From UBA12014 sp029248335 (GTDB lineage: Bacteria > Planctomycetota > Phycisphaerae > Phycisphaerales > SM1A02), in NCBI GenBank assembly GCA_029248335.1, contig JAQWJM010000124.1, forward strand, positions 1-19,389: a stretch of 19,389 nt of DNA. Reading direction: 5' to 3'. Every line of letters starts with the position of its first letter. Position 1 is the first letter of the stretch. A model generated the notes under the pieces. That model made no database searches and was not told where the DNA came from. It saw nothing but the letters and a program-made list of their open reading frames with translations. Shown here one piece after another: positions 1 through 6,889 of the stretch. A program made the translations under genes and the position numbers.

Positions 1-1071
1 CCCGGGGACCGGATCCTGCTGACCCCGGGCATCCACCAGAACGTCGGACCGCTCCTCCTCTCGGGAACGCCGGAGCGGCCGATCCGGATCGGTTCCGTCG
101 ATCCCACGCAGCCGTCCGCCCTGGTCGGCGACGCCTGGAGCCTCGACGTCCAGGGTGGATCGAACCTCGAGATCTCCACGCTGATGGTCATCTCCGGTGG
201 GTCCGGCGCCGTCCGGATCCGCGGTGCCACCGACGCCCCGTCCCGGAACGTCGAACTCCGGAGCATCCTCATCACGCCGACGCCGGGCGTGCTGGTCCCG
301 GTCGGGGTCGACGCCGAGGACGTTCACGATCTCCGACTCCTCGACCTCCGCGTCACGCGTTGGCAGCGGGCCGCGATCGAACTTCGCAACACGTCGAACG
401 TCCGCGTCGCTCGACTGACCCTGCAGGGCGACCGCCAGGCCTCGACCGGCGTCCGGATGAACGAAGGCGTGCGGAACACGCGAATCGAGAAGAGCGCCCT
501 GCTCATCATCGGTGGCTCCGGCGTCGCCGCCGGCCTCCCGTCATCGCCGGCCCCGGAAGCATCGACGCCGACGCACGCGGTGGACGGGCTCGTCATCGAC
601 GGCTGCATCTTCGAACGAATCGCGATCCCGGTGACGATCGGCTCCGCGAAGGACGTTCGAATCGAGCGGTGCACCATCGTCGATCCGAGTGCCGCGGTGT
701 TCGAACTGCGACGGCCGGCCGCGCGATGGGCGACGGCGACCGACGTCCGGGCGAGCGGCAACCTCGTCACGTGGAAGGTGAACGGACTCGCGCGACTCTT
801 CATCGACGACCAGCCCGACGCCTCGATCGACTTCGGCCCGAATCTCTGGTGGGCCGCGACGATGCCGACGGCGTTGCAATGGCTCGGTGGATTCCCCGAC
901 GACGCGTCACCGCAGGTCCTCGAGGTCGACCCTCGCCTCGTTCCGCGGTCGTATCGCCCGCTCGAGGCCGAGGCGGTGGGATTCGGACACCTCGCCGAAG
1001 CGGACGCGTCGGCCTCGAAGGACGTCGATCCTCGCGATTCGACGGAGGATCCTCCGAACCCCGGGCCGTGA
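1..1071 (+). CDS. Right-handed beta-helix (pectate-lyase-like) protein, 3' part
   Basis: The frame is open from base 1, so the start lies upstream; 356 residues are visible before the TGA at 1069. The first visible residues (PGDRILLTPG, then LLLSGTPERPIRI about 20 residues on) match the usual entry into parallel beta-helix proteins: a 'GDtI.l.pGtY' strand followed by 'iSGt...PItI'. Repeated short strands with Val/Ile/Leu alternation follow, such as NVELRSILI, VRVARLTLQG, VDGLVIDGCIF and VRIERCTIVD. These are typical coils of such a helix. The last 40 or so residues are acidic and Pro-rich and look like a disordered tail. Members of this fold are mostly secreted polysaccharide lyases or surface proteins. 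The signal peptide and catalytic region cannot be seen, so the substrate is unknown. ATG 184 is an internal Met, not the start. Confidence 0.7.
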   Translation, partial: PGDRILLTPGIHQNVGPLLLSGTPERPIRIGSVDPTQPSALVGDAWSLDVQGGSNLEISTLMVISGGSGAVRIRGATDAPSRNVELRSILITPTPGVLVPVGVDAEDVHDLRLLDLRVTRWQRAAIELRNTSNVRVARLTLQGDRQASTGVRMNEGVRNTRIEKSALLIIGGSGVAAGLPSSPAPEASTPTHAVDGLVIDGCIFERIAIPVTIGSAKDVRIERCTIVDPSAAVFELRRPAARWATATDVRASGNLVTWKVNGLARLFIDDQPDASIDFGPNLWWAATMPTALQWLGGFPDDASPQVLEVDPRLVPRSYRPLEAEAVGFGHLAEADASASKDVDPRDSTEDPPNPGP

Positions 1072-1158
1072 ATGGCCTGGGAAGCCCCCATCGCGGTCTT
1101 ATTCGAACCGGATCCATCGATAACCGGAGTGGACGCGAACGAGGTCGCACGGGCTTCG

Positions 1159-1164
1159 TATACT
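1159..1164 (+). promoter_or_regulatory. -10 box TATACT directly before the small gene at 1173
   Basis: TATACT ends 8 bases before ATG 1173, so transcription should begin at or next to the start codon. No -35 match is seen at 16 to 18 bases spacing and no Shine-Dalgarno sequence is present. This suggests a leaderless message. Confidence 0.45.
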
Positions 1165-1172
1165 CCTCACCG

Positions 1173-1520
1173 ATGAACGTCCGAGGACCCATCCCGATCA
1201 ACGCCGCCGCCGCCTACGGACTCGGGCGACCGGCGCCCGTGAAGCCCGCATCGGACCCGGCGGCGATCCGAGCCGCCGGAACCGTCGATGTCGTGGACAT
1301 TCGGTCGGCGCCGACGACGGCGATGCAGGGACTCGTCGCGGGAACGGTTCGAAGCGACGTGAACCACGGCGTCGGCTTCGACGGCGATCAGCCGGCCGAA
1401 CGAAACCCTCGTCCGACCCCCCCGTCGGCGGGCCCGCTGCACCTCTACACGAGCCAGGCGGACCGGATCGAAGCCGCCACCGGGGTCGAAATCGGTCGAC
1501 ACCTCGATCTCGAGGCCTGA
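1173..1520 (+). CDS. Small uncharacterised protein, 115 residues
   Basis: I do not recognise this protein. The frame is open upstream to 360, but that part overlaps the beta-helix gene and reads as Arg-rich shadow. ATG 1173 is chosen because it follows the upstream stop and a TATACT box at 1159. The product is soluble, with no signal peptide or membrane segment. It is rich in Ala, Pro, Gly and Val, begins MNVRGPIPINAAAAYGLGRP and ends ATGVEIGRHLDLEA. The middle (TVDVVDIR, AMQGLVAGTVRSDVNHGVGF) could form a few strands. The low-complexity N-terminus suggests partial disorder. It stands alone between the beta-helix gene and atpD and is separated from atpD by 281 bases. That it is coding rests on its codon usage, which resembles its neighbours, and on the promoter; expression is not proven. 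Confidence 0.6.
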   Translation: MNVRGPIPINAAAAYGLGRPAPVKPASDPAAIRAAGTVDVVDIRSAPTTAMQGLVAGTVRSDVNHGVGFDGDQPAERNPRPTPPSAGPLHLYTSQADRIEAATGVEIGRHLDLEA

Positions 1521-1644
1521 ACGACGCCCCGAGGCGTCGAACGCCACGACGCCCAAGCCCATCCAGCACCGACCACGGCCCGATCGGCTCCCCTGATCGA
1601 ACCGCTTTTTCGCATGCGCAACGAGGTTTCCTCGCCCCCTTCGG

Positions 1645-1673
1645 TTGAGCCGGGACGCCGGGGCCGGTATTCT
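1645..1673 (+). promoter_or_regulatory. Sigma-70-type promoter of atpD
   Basis: TTGAGC (1645..1650), a 17-base spacer and TATTCT (1668..1673) give a good housekeeping promoter. The start of transcription would be near 1680, leaving a leader of about 120 bases before atpD. The rest of the 1521..1801 gap holds a weak 5-bp inverted repeat (1581..1599) before TTTTT (1606..1610), which may end the upstream transcript. Confidence 0.55.
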
Positions 1674-1738
1674 TCGCGACTCAGGAATCCGCGTTCGAGG
1701 ACCGTTGAACGGCCGAACCCGGGCTCCGAAAGATCCAC

Positions 1739-1760
1739 GCCCCGCTCGTTCAGGCGGGGC
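1739..1760 (+). other. Perfect hairpin in the atpD leader
   Basis: GCCCCGC (1739..1745) and GCGGGGC (1754..1760) form a perfect 7-bp GC stem around an 8-base loop, about 40 bases before the atpD start. There is no T tract, so it is not a terminator. It may stabilise the message or affect translation; its role is unknown. Confidence 0.5.
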
Positions 1761-1801
1761 CGTCCCTCCACCCTTCGCCTCCTCAGGGAGACCGTCCTCT
1801 C

Positions 1802-3244
1802 ATGGCTTCGACCGGCACCATTCTTCAGGTCATTGGCTCGACCTTTGACGCACAGTTCCCCGAGTCCGATCTCCCCGAGATCTACAACGCGATCGACGTG
1901 GAGCTCGAGGCCGGCGGCCAGAAGATCCGGCTCGTGGGCGAGGTCGCAAAGCACCTCGGCGGCGGCTCGGTTCGCTGCGTCGCGCTCGGTTCCACCGACG
2001 GCATGCGACGAGGCCAGCCCTGCGTCGACACCGGTTCGCCGGTGACGGTTCCGGTCGGTGAAGGCGTGCTCGGCCGCGTGTTCAACCTCCTCGGTGAACC
2101 GGTCGACGAACGCGGCGACGTCAACGCGACGAAGCGAAGCCCGATCCATCGCGATCCGCCCCCATTCGTCGACCTCAACCCCAAGACCGAGATCCTCCAG
2201 ACCGGCATCAAGGTCGTCGACCTCCTCTGCCCGTTCGTTCGTGGTGGCAAGATCGGCCTCTTCGGTGGTGCGGGCGTCGGCAAGACCGTGGTCATCCAGG
2301 AGATGATCGCCCGTGTCGCGCGAAACTTCGGCGGCTACTCCGTGTTCTGCGGCGTCGGCGAACGAACCCGCGAAGGAAACGACCTCTGGAAGGAAATGCA
2401 GGAGGCGGAGTACACCGACGCCGAAGGCAACACCTCCTACGTCCTCGACAAGGTGGCCATGGTGTTCGGCCAGATGAACGAACCCCCGGGCGCGCGACTT
2501 CGAGTCGCCCTCTCCGGCCTCGCGATGGCGGAGGAATTCCGTGACGCGTCGGGCAAGGAGACCCTGATCTTCGTCGACAACGTGTTCCGCTTCACGCAGG
2601 CCGGTTCGGAAGTGTCCGCCCTCCTCGGCCGGATGCCGAGTGCGGTGGGTTACCAGCCCAACCTCTCGACCGAGATGGGCGCCCTCCAGGAGCGGATCAC
2701 CTCGACCCGACAGGGCGCGATCACCTCGGTGCAGGCCATCTACGTGCCGGCGGACGACCTCACCGACCCCGCACCCGCGACCACCTTCGCTCACCTTGAT
2801 GCGTTCGTGGTGCTCGAACGGAAGATCGCCGAGAAGGGCATCTACCCCGCGGTGGATCCGATCGGCTCGTCCAGCCGGATCCTCGACCCGAACGTCATCG
2901 GCGAACGACACTACGCGGTCGCCCGCCGCGTGCAGTCGATTCTCCAGCGGTACAAGGACCTCCAGGACATCATCGCCATCCTCGGTGTCGATGAGCTCAG
3001 CGAAGAGGACAAGCTCACCGTGGCCCGTGCCCGGAAGATCGAACGCTTCCTCTCGCAGCCCTTCTACGTGGCGGAGATCTTCACCGGGTTCCCCGGCGTC
3101 ACCACCACCCTCGAGGAGACGATCGACTCGTTCGAACGACTCTGCGACGGCGAAGGCGACGATCTTCCCGAAAGCGCCTTCATGTACGTCGGCACCCTCG
3201 ACGACGCTCGCAAGAAGGCGGAGGCGATGGCCGCCGAGGTCTGA
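1802..3244 (+). CDS. atpD: F-type ATP synthase, beta subunit
   Basis: Catalytic beta subunit of the F1 head, which makes ATP from ADP and phosphate at the inner face of the membrane. The 480-residue product has the usual family length. It carries the Walker A loop GGAGVGKT (155..162), the GERTREGND segment with catalytic Glu187, the Walker B strand LIFVD (255..259), FRFTQAGSEVSALLGRMPSAV and the C-terminal DELSEEDKLTVARARKIERF region. Small departures from the usual sequence (HLDAFVVLERK instead of HLDATTVLSR) lie outside the nucleotide site. AGGGAG (1785..1790) sits 11 bases before the ATG. The gene is not in an atp operon: neither atpG nor atpC is next to it, and it has its own promoter and terminator. 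The other F1Fo genes must lie elsewhere if this enzyme is assembled. Confidence 0.97.
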   Translation: MASTGTILQVIGSTFDAQFPESDLPEIYNAIDVELEAGGQKIRLVGEVAKHLGGGSVRCVALGSTDGMRRGQPCVDTGSPVTVPVGEGVLGRVFNLLGEPVDERGDVNATKRSPIHRDPPPFVDLNPKTEILQTGIKVVDLLCPFVRGGKIGLFGGAGVGKTVVIQEMIARVARNFGGYSVFCGVGERTREGNDLWKEMQEAEYTDAEGNTSYVLDKVAMVFGQMNEPPGARLRVALSGLAMAEEFRDASGKETLIFVDNVFRFTQAGSEVSALLGRMPSAVGYQPNLSTEMGALQERITSTRQGAITSVQAIYVPADDLTDPAPATTFAHLDAFVVLERKIAEKGIYPAVDPIGSSSRILDPNVIGERHYAVARRVQSILQRYKDLQDIIAILGVDELSEEDKLTVARARKIERFLSQPFYVAEIFTGFPGVTTTLEETIDSFERLCDGEGDDLPESAFMYVGTLDDARKKAEAMAAEV

Positions 3245-3280
3245 TTCCTCGAACGCGATCGTTCATCAGAGAAGCGAATC

Positions 3281-3318
3281 GAGCCGGCGAGCGTCACGAC
3301 GCTCGCCGGTTCTCTTTT
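3281..3318 (+). terminator. Intrinsic terminator after atpD
   Basis: A 14-bp stem with one G-U pair (3281..3294 with 3299..3312) closes a CACG loop and is followed by TCTTTT. It lies 37 bases after the atpD stop, ending a single-gene transcript. The convergent lipoprotein gene ends at 3409. Confidence 0.85.
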
Positions 3319-3408
3319 CGGGCGATCGCGTTTCGACGACCTCGCGAACCATCGTCTCGTGCCCGCCGCCCGACGGGGATCCTCTTCACGGCGGGTCGAG
3401 CCGTCGAT

Positions 3409-3816
3409 TCAACGATTCCGAGGCGGCATCACGGGCGGAAACAACGGCGTGTCGGGCGCGACGGCGTCGGTGTCACCGCCCTCGATTCCGGTGATCGGGG
3501 CCCGGGTGCGGCGGACGAAGCCGTCGACGTCGAACCAGATCACCCAGACCCGATCCGGAATCGTGCGCGGAAACGTCGCCGCGGTGGTCATCGTGCTCAG
3601 GGTGTCGCCGTACTGCCAACGAGGCCCGTCGATCGTCACCCCGTCCTCGTCGATCTCCCCCGGCACGATCACCGTCGGCTCGCCGATGGACTTTCGAACG
3701 TCGGCCTCGGTCCAGCCCGAGCGGATCGCGTCGAATCGGGATTCCCCAGGAATCGAACATCCCGCCACCACGAGCACGAGACATCCGACGACGAAAAGGT
3801 GGGTGGTTGGGAACAT
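3409..3816 (-). CDS. Small lipoprotein with a BamE/SmpA/OmlA-like domain
   Basis: The 135-residue product starts with a lipoprotein signal: a hydrophobic stretch ending VVAGC, so Cys20 should be the lipidated first mature residue. The mature part has the signature of the BamE-like fold: IRSGWTEADVRKSIGEPT (about 31..48), where 'G.t..dV...lG.P' is typical, then RWQYGDTLST and VWVIWFDVDGFVRR, the usual two further strands. Proteins of this fold are small envelope lipoproteins; BamE itself supports outer-membrane protein assembly, but many relatives have unknown partners. The C-terminal 25 residues are Pro-rich and probably disordered. The gene diverges from the peptidase at 3871 and converges on atpD. 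No Shine-Dalgarno sequence is seen; a -10 box lies just before the ATG. Confidence 0.75.
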   Translation of the reverse strand: MFPTTHLFVVGCLVLVVAGCSIPGESRFDAIRSGWTEADVRKSIGEPTVIVPGEIDEDGVTIDGPRWQYGDTLSTMTTAATFPRTIPDRVWVIWFDVDGFVRRTRAPITGIEGGDTDAVAPDTPLFPPVMPPRNR

Positions 3817-3822
3817 TCGGGA

Positions 3823-3828
3823 AGGCTA
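3823..3828 (-). promoter_or_regulatory. -10 box TAGCCT before the lipoprotein gene
   Basis: On the minus strand TAGCCT ends 6 bases before ATG 3816. Transcription would start at the ATG, giving a leaderless message. No clear -35 is visible. Confidence 0.35.
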
Positions 3829-3858
3829 ACCCATCCACGGGGCCGCAGCCGGATCAAC

Positions 3859-3864
3859 TACCAT
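3859..3864 (+). promoter_or_regulatory. -10 box TACCAT before the peptidase gene
   Basis: TACCAT ends 6 bases before ATG 3871, with no Shine-Dalgarno sequence between. Together with TAGCCT on the other strand, this makes a back-to-back pair of start-proximal promoters in a 54-base gap. Confidence 0.4.
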
Positions 3865-3870
3865 CCGGCG

Positions 3871-5832
3871 ATGACCACCACCACCAATCGGATCGACGTC
3901 GACCGCGTCGTCACCACGCTCGTCGCCGAACACGGCGAGACCGCCCGGGACCGGGCCCACGCCGGCGTCTCGCAGTGCGCCGAACGATGGCTCGAACGGG
4001 ATGGCGACCACGACGCGTTCGAGCGGTTCTGCCAGGAGCACTTCGCCGCGACCGACGAGGATCTCGGGCGACTGCTCGACCGCCTCGAGACCGCCCTCGA
4101 GCAGGTTCGCGGCCACCTTTACGAGATGCGGCGGAACCTCCGTCGCTGGAACGACCTCGTCGGCGATTCGCTCCCGAAGACCGACGCCCTGCTCGCGACC
4201 TTCGATCCAGCGCCCGATCTCGCGGAACAGTCCTACGCCCAGAAGCTCGCGTTCGTCGCCCTGCTCAACCTCCGGAAGCCCACCCTCGACGAGATGCTCG
4301 AGCACGGGGCGGACTGGACCCCCGAACGATGGGCCGAGGCCCGGATCGTCGGATCCTTCGGACCGCGGATCCCCAAGGACGTCGCGGACCTCGCGCGGAC
4401 GCTCCAGTTCGAAAGTTCCAACTGGGTCGCGAACTTCCACATCCCCGTCGGCACCATGGTCGATGCGACCGGGCGTCGCTGGTTCGAGGCGGACCGGGCG
4501 CTGCTCGCCCACTGGCTCGTTCGGGAGGAGATCAAGGCCGGATACAACGACCCCGAGGGCGTCCACAAGCAGCGAGCCCTCGCGTGGGTCATGGGCCGCC
4601 ACGTGGACGGGACCATCCCGGCCTCGGTGATGGACGGCGCGAGCACCGCCGACTGGGATCCCGCGGCGAACACCATCGACGGCGACGACCCCGGCCCGCT
4701 CCTCGAGCTCACCCGCTACGACCACTGGATGGACAACGTCAAGGTCGCCCGCGCCCTCGATGAACACCACCCCGATCACCCCACCGCCATCGACCGGAAG
4801 TTCGGCCTTGAACGCGAGATTCCGGAGGTGGAGGTCGAACGACTTCTGGTCGATCTGCTCGCCGCCCCCGTCCGACGTGATCTCGCGAGCCTGCTCTCGG
4901 ATCGACTGGGACGTCCGCTCGAAGCCCATGACGTCTACTTCGACGATCTCTTCGAGACCCGCGATGCGGACGCGATGAACGAAGCCGTGCGTCGCCTCTG
5001 CACCGACGAGGCCGGCTTCCAGGCGAAGCTGCCGGAGATCCTCCGAGGCCTCGGCTGGCCCGACGAGGACGCGGATTTCCTCGGCACCCGGGTCCGGGTC
5101 GAAATCGCGCGAGGTTCCGGTCACGCCATGCGGCCCCAGCTCCCCGAGTACGGCGCCTGGCTCCGCACCAATCGCCTCAAGGACCAGCTGGGCTGGGACG
5201 GCTTCGACACCGGGATGCACGAGCTCGGCCACAACCTCGAACAACTGTGCTCCACGTTCTTCGTTCCCCGACCCGCGATGCGAGGGGTTCCCAACACCGC
5301 CTGCACCGAAGCCTTCGCGTTCCTCTACCAGTCCCTCGCAAAACGCGTGCTGGGCATCGAGGACAACGCGGCGGCCGAACGGGCCCACCACGAGGAGACG
5401 GTGGCATCGATGCTCATGGCGTGCCAGATCGCCGGCCCGAGCCTCGTCGAACTCCGGACCTGGCGCTGGATCTACGAGACGGGTGACGCATGCGACGCGG
5501 CGGGGATCCGCGATGCGGTCCTGCGAAACGCGAAGGCGGTCTGGGACGAGTTCTTCCTCGAGGACTACGGCGTCGATCCGTACCACATCCTCGGCGCCTA
5601 CCAGCACATGCTGGGGCACCCGCTCTACCTCGCCGACTACGCGATCGGTCGCACGATCAGCCACCAGATCCGAAGCTTCATGCAGGGGCGGGATCTCGCG
5701 ACGGAGACCCGCCGGATCTGCTCGATCGGCCGCATGACGCCGGATGCCTGGATGCGGATCGCGGTGGGTGGACCGCTCTCGGCGGCACCCCTGATCAAGG
5801 ACACCGGGACCGCGGTCGAAGCGATCCGCTGA
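3871..5832 (+). CDS. Zinc metallopeptidase, M3-like (clan MA)
   Basis: A 653-residue, mainly helical protein without signal peptide, so probably cytoplasmic. The zinc site is HELGH at 450..454, with the likely third ligand Glu480 in CTEAFAFLYQ. The 25-residue gap and the preceding GVPNTAC are close to the M3 pattern (HEFGH ... VPRDFVE). The C-terminal part contains YHILGAYQHMLGHPLYLADY, where the His and Tyr residues are placed like the substrate-binding region of M3 peptidases. The long N-terminal half (about 1..400) is helical and would form the lid over a channel that admits only short peptides. A role in peptide turnover is inferred. The M2 (ACE-like) family is an alternative. ATG 3871 is chosen over the upstream Met at 3799 because 3799 overlaps the divergent lipoprotein gene and its promoter. 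Confidence 0.75.
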   Translation: MTTTTNRIDVDRVVTTLVAEHGETARDRAHAGVSQCAERWLERDGDHDAFERFCQEHFAATDEDLGRLLDRLETALEQVRGHLYEMRRNLRRWNDLVGDSLPKTDALLATFDPAPDLAEQSYAQKLAFVALLNLRKPTLDEMLEHGADWTPERWAEARIVGSFGPRIPKDVADLARTLQFESSNWVANFHIPVGTMVDATGRRWFEADRALLAHWLVREEIKAGYNDPEGVHKQRALAWVMGRHVDGTIPASVMDGASTADWDPAANTIDGDDPGPLLELTRYDHWMDNVKVARALDEHHPDHPTAIDRKFGLEREIPEVEVERLLVDLLAAPVRRDLASLLSDRLGRPLEAHDVYFDDLFETRDADAMNEAVRRLCTDEAGFQAKLPEILRGLGWPDEDADFLGTRVRVEIARGSGHAMRPQLPEYGAWLRTNRLKDQLGWDGFDTGMHELGHNLEQLCSTFFVPRPAMRGVPNTACTEAFAFLYQSLAKRVLGIEDNAAAERAHHEETVASMLMACQIAGPSLVELRTWRWIYETGDACDAAGIRDAVLRNAKAVWDEFFLEDYGVDPYHILGAYQHMLGHPLYLADYAIGRTISHQIRSFMQGRDLATETRRICSIGRMTPDAWMRIAVGGPLSAAPLIKDTGTAVEAIR

Positions 5833-5857
5833 CGGCCGGAGCGGCCAGGAAACGAAG

Positions 5858-5890
5858 ACGCGGGCGGCGCCTGAGGCGCCGCCCGCGTTT
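5858..5890. terminator. Terminator shared by the peptidase gene and the isc operon
   Basis: A perfect 14-bp GC-rich stem (5858..5871 with 5875..5888) around TGA is followed by TTTCAT on the plus strand and, past a CTTCG, by TTTCC on the minus strand. It sits between two convergent transcripts, 25 bases after the peptidase stop and 36 bases after the iscA stop. The T tracts are short, so efficiency may be moderate. Confidence 0.8.
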
Positions 5891-5924
5891 CATGTCGTCG
5901 TTGACCGTTGCGAATCGGATCGAC

Positions 5925-6344
5925 TCAGGCGGAGAAGCTCGATCCACATCCACAACTACTGGTCGCGTTGGGGTTGTTGAAGACGAAGCCCCGTCCCATG
6001 ATCTCGTCCTTGAAGTCGATGGTGGTGTCGTTCAGGTACAGATACGACTTGGGGTCGCAGATCACCCGGACGGTGTAGGGCTCGCCCCCGGAGGCGCTTT
6101 CCCCGTCTCCGTCGGCACCCGCGCCGACCGTCGCGGCGGACTTTTCCGGCTGTCGCTCGAAGCTGTACTCCCACATCTCGTCGGAGTCCTTTTCAACCTC
6201 GGTGAGGTCGAGCAGGTAGCTGAATCCACTGCAGCCTCCGCCCTTCACGCCGACGCGAAGTCGGATCTTCCCGGGGTCGAGGTCCTGCTGGCGGATGATG
6301 GCGTCGATCTCTCGCGCCGCGGTTTCGGTCACAAGAACTGGCAT
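5925..6344 (-). CDS. iscA: A-type iron-sulfur carrier (IscA/ErpA family) with an acidic insertion
   Basis: A-type carriers receive iron-sulfur clusters and pass them to target enzymes in the cytoplasm. All three ligand cysteines are present: Cys38 in GGGCSGFSY, and Cys131 and Cys133 in SSCGCGSSF near the C-terminus. The family core VICDPKSYLYLNDTTIDF (about 95..111) is intact. At 139 residues it is longer than the usual 105 to 115, because of a low-complexity acidic Gly/Ala/Ser insertion at about 63..90 (GAGADGDGESASGGE). AAAGGAAG lies about 10 bases before the ATG. The gene is last in the operon, 43 bases after iscU. Whether it acts as IscA or ErpA cannot be told from sequence. Confidence 0.9.
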   Translation of the reverse strand: MPVLVTETAAREIDAIIRQQDLDPGKIRLRVGVKGGGCSGFSYLLDLTEVEKDSDEMWEYSFERQPEKSAATVGAGADGDGESASGGEPYTVRVICDPKSYLYLNDTTIDFKDEIMGRGFVFNNPNATSSCGCGSSFSA

Positions 6345-6387
6345 GTTCGCAACTTCCTTTGCTGGAGCCCGGTGCCGGGCCGATTCG

Positions 6388-6828
6388 TCAGTGGGCGTGG
6401 GAGTGATCGTGATCGGCGGCCGACTCCGCGACCTGACCGTTCTTCTTCTTGTAATCCTCGATCGCGGTGCGGATCGAGTCCTCGGCGAGGACCGAGCAGT
6501 GGATCTTCACCGGCGGGAGCGCCAGTTCCTCGACGATCCGGGTGTTCTTGATCTCGAGGGCCTCGTCGACGGACTTGCCCTTGATCCACTCCGTCGCGAG
6601 CGACGAACTGGCGATGGCCGAGCCGCAGCCGAAGCACTTGAACTTGGCGTCCTCGATCTTGCCGTCGTCGTCGACCTTGATCTGGAGCTGCATCACGTCG
6701 CCGCACTCGGGCGCGCCGACGATGCCCACGCCGACGTCCTTGCGATCCTTCACCTCGCTGGAGGATCCGAACGCGCCGACGTTGCGGGGGTTCTGATAGT
6801 GATCGATCACTTTTTCGCTGTAGGCCAT
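6388..6828 (-). CDS. iscU: Iron-sulfur cluster scaffold IscU
   Basis: IscU is the platform on which IscS-derived sulfur and iron are assembled into a [2Fe-2S] cluster. The ligands are all present: Cys42 and Asp44 in APECGDVM, Cys65 in KCFGCGSAIASSS, and His110-Cys111. The LPPVK motif (104..108), which is the site recognised by the HscA chaperone in proteobacteria, is also intact, although no hscA or hscB lies in the window. The product has 146 residues, against about 128 for the E. coli protein; the extra length is a C-terminal tail ending DHDHSHAH, which looks metal-binding. The gene is 61 bases after iscS and has an AAGGAAAAG ribosome site, so the two are surely co-transcribed. Confidence 0.96.
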   Translation of the reverse strand: MAYSEKVIDHYQNPRNVGAFGSSSEVKDRKDVGVGIVGAPECGDVMQLQIKVDDDGKIEDAKFKCFGCGSAIASSSLATEWIKGKSVDEALEIKNTRIVEELALPPVKIHCSVLAEDSIRTAIEDYKKKNGQVAESAADHDHSHAH

Positions 6829-6889
6829 GTGACTTTTCCTTGCGTCTCGTTGAACTGTGAATGCCGGGGGAAGGGGTCGAGGAAGATTC

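Noticed and set aside
360..1172. Long open frame upstream of ATG 1173
   Set aside because: It overlaps the beta-helix gene in another frame and encodes Arg-rich sequence without domain cues; high GC keeps alternative frames open.
1445..2911. 488-codon minus-strand frame across atpD
   Set aside because: It is the antisense shadow of atpD, which has full family motifs; the shadow product has no recognisable domain.
3826..5664. 612-codon minus-strand frame across the peptidase gene
   Set aside because: Antisense shadow, rich in Val/Glu/Gly/Arg repeats, with no motif or ribosome site.
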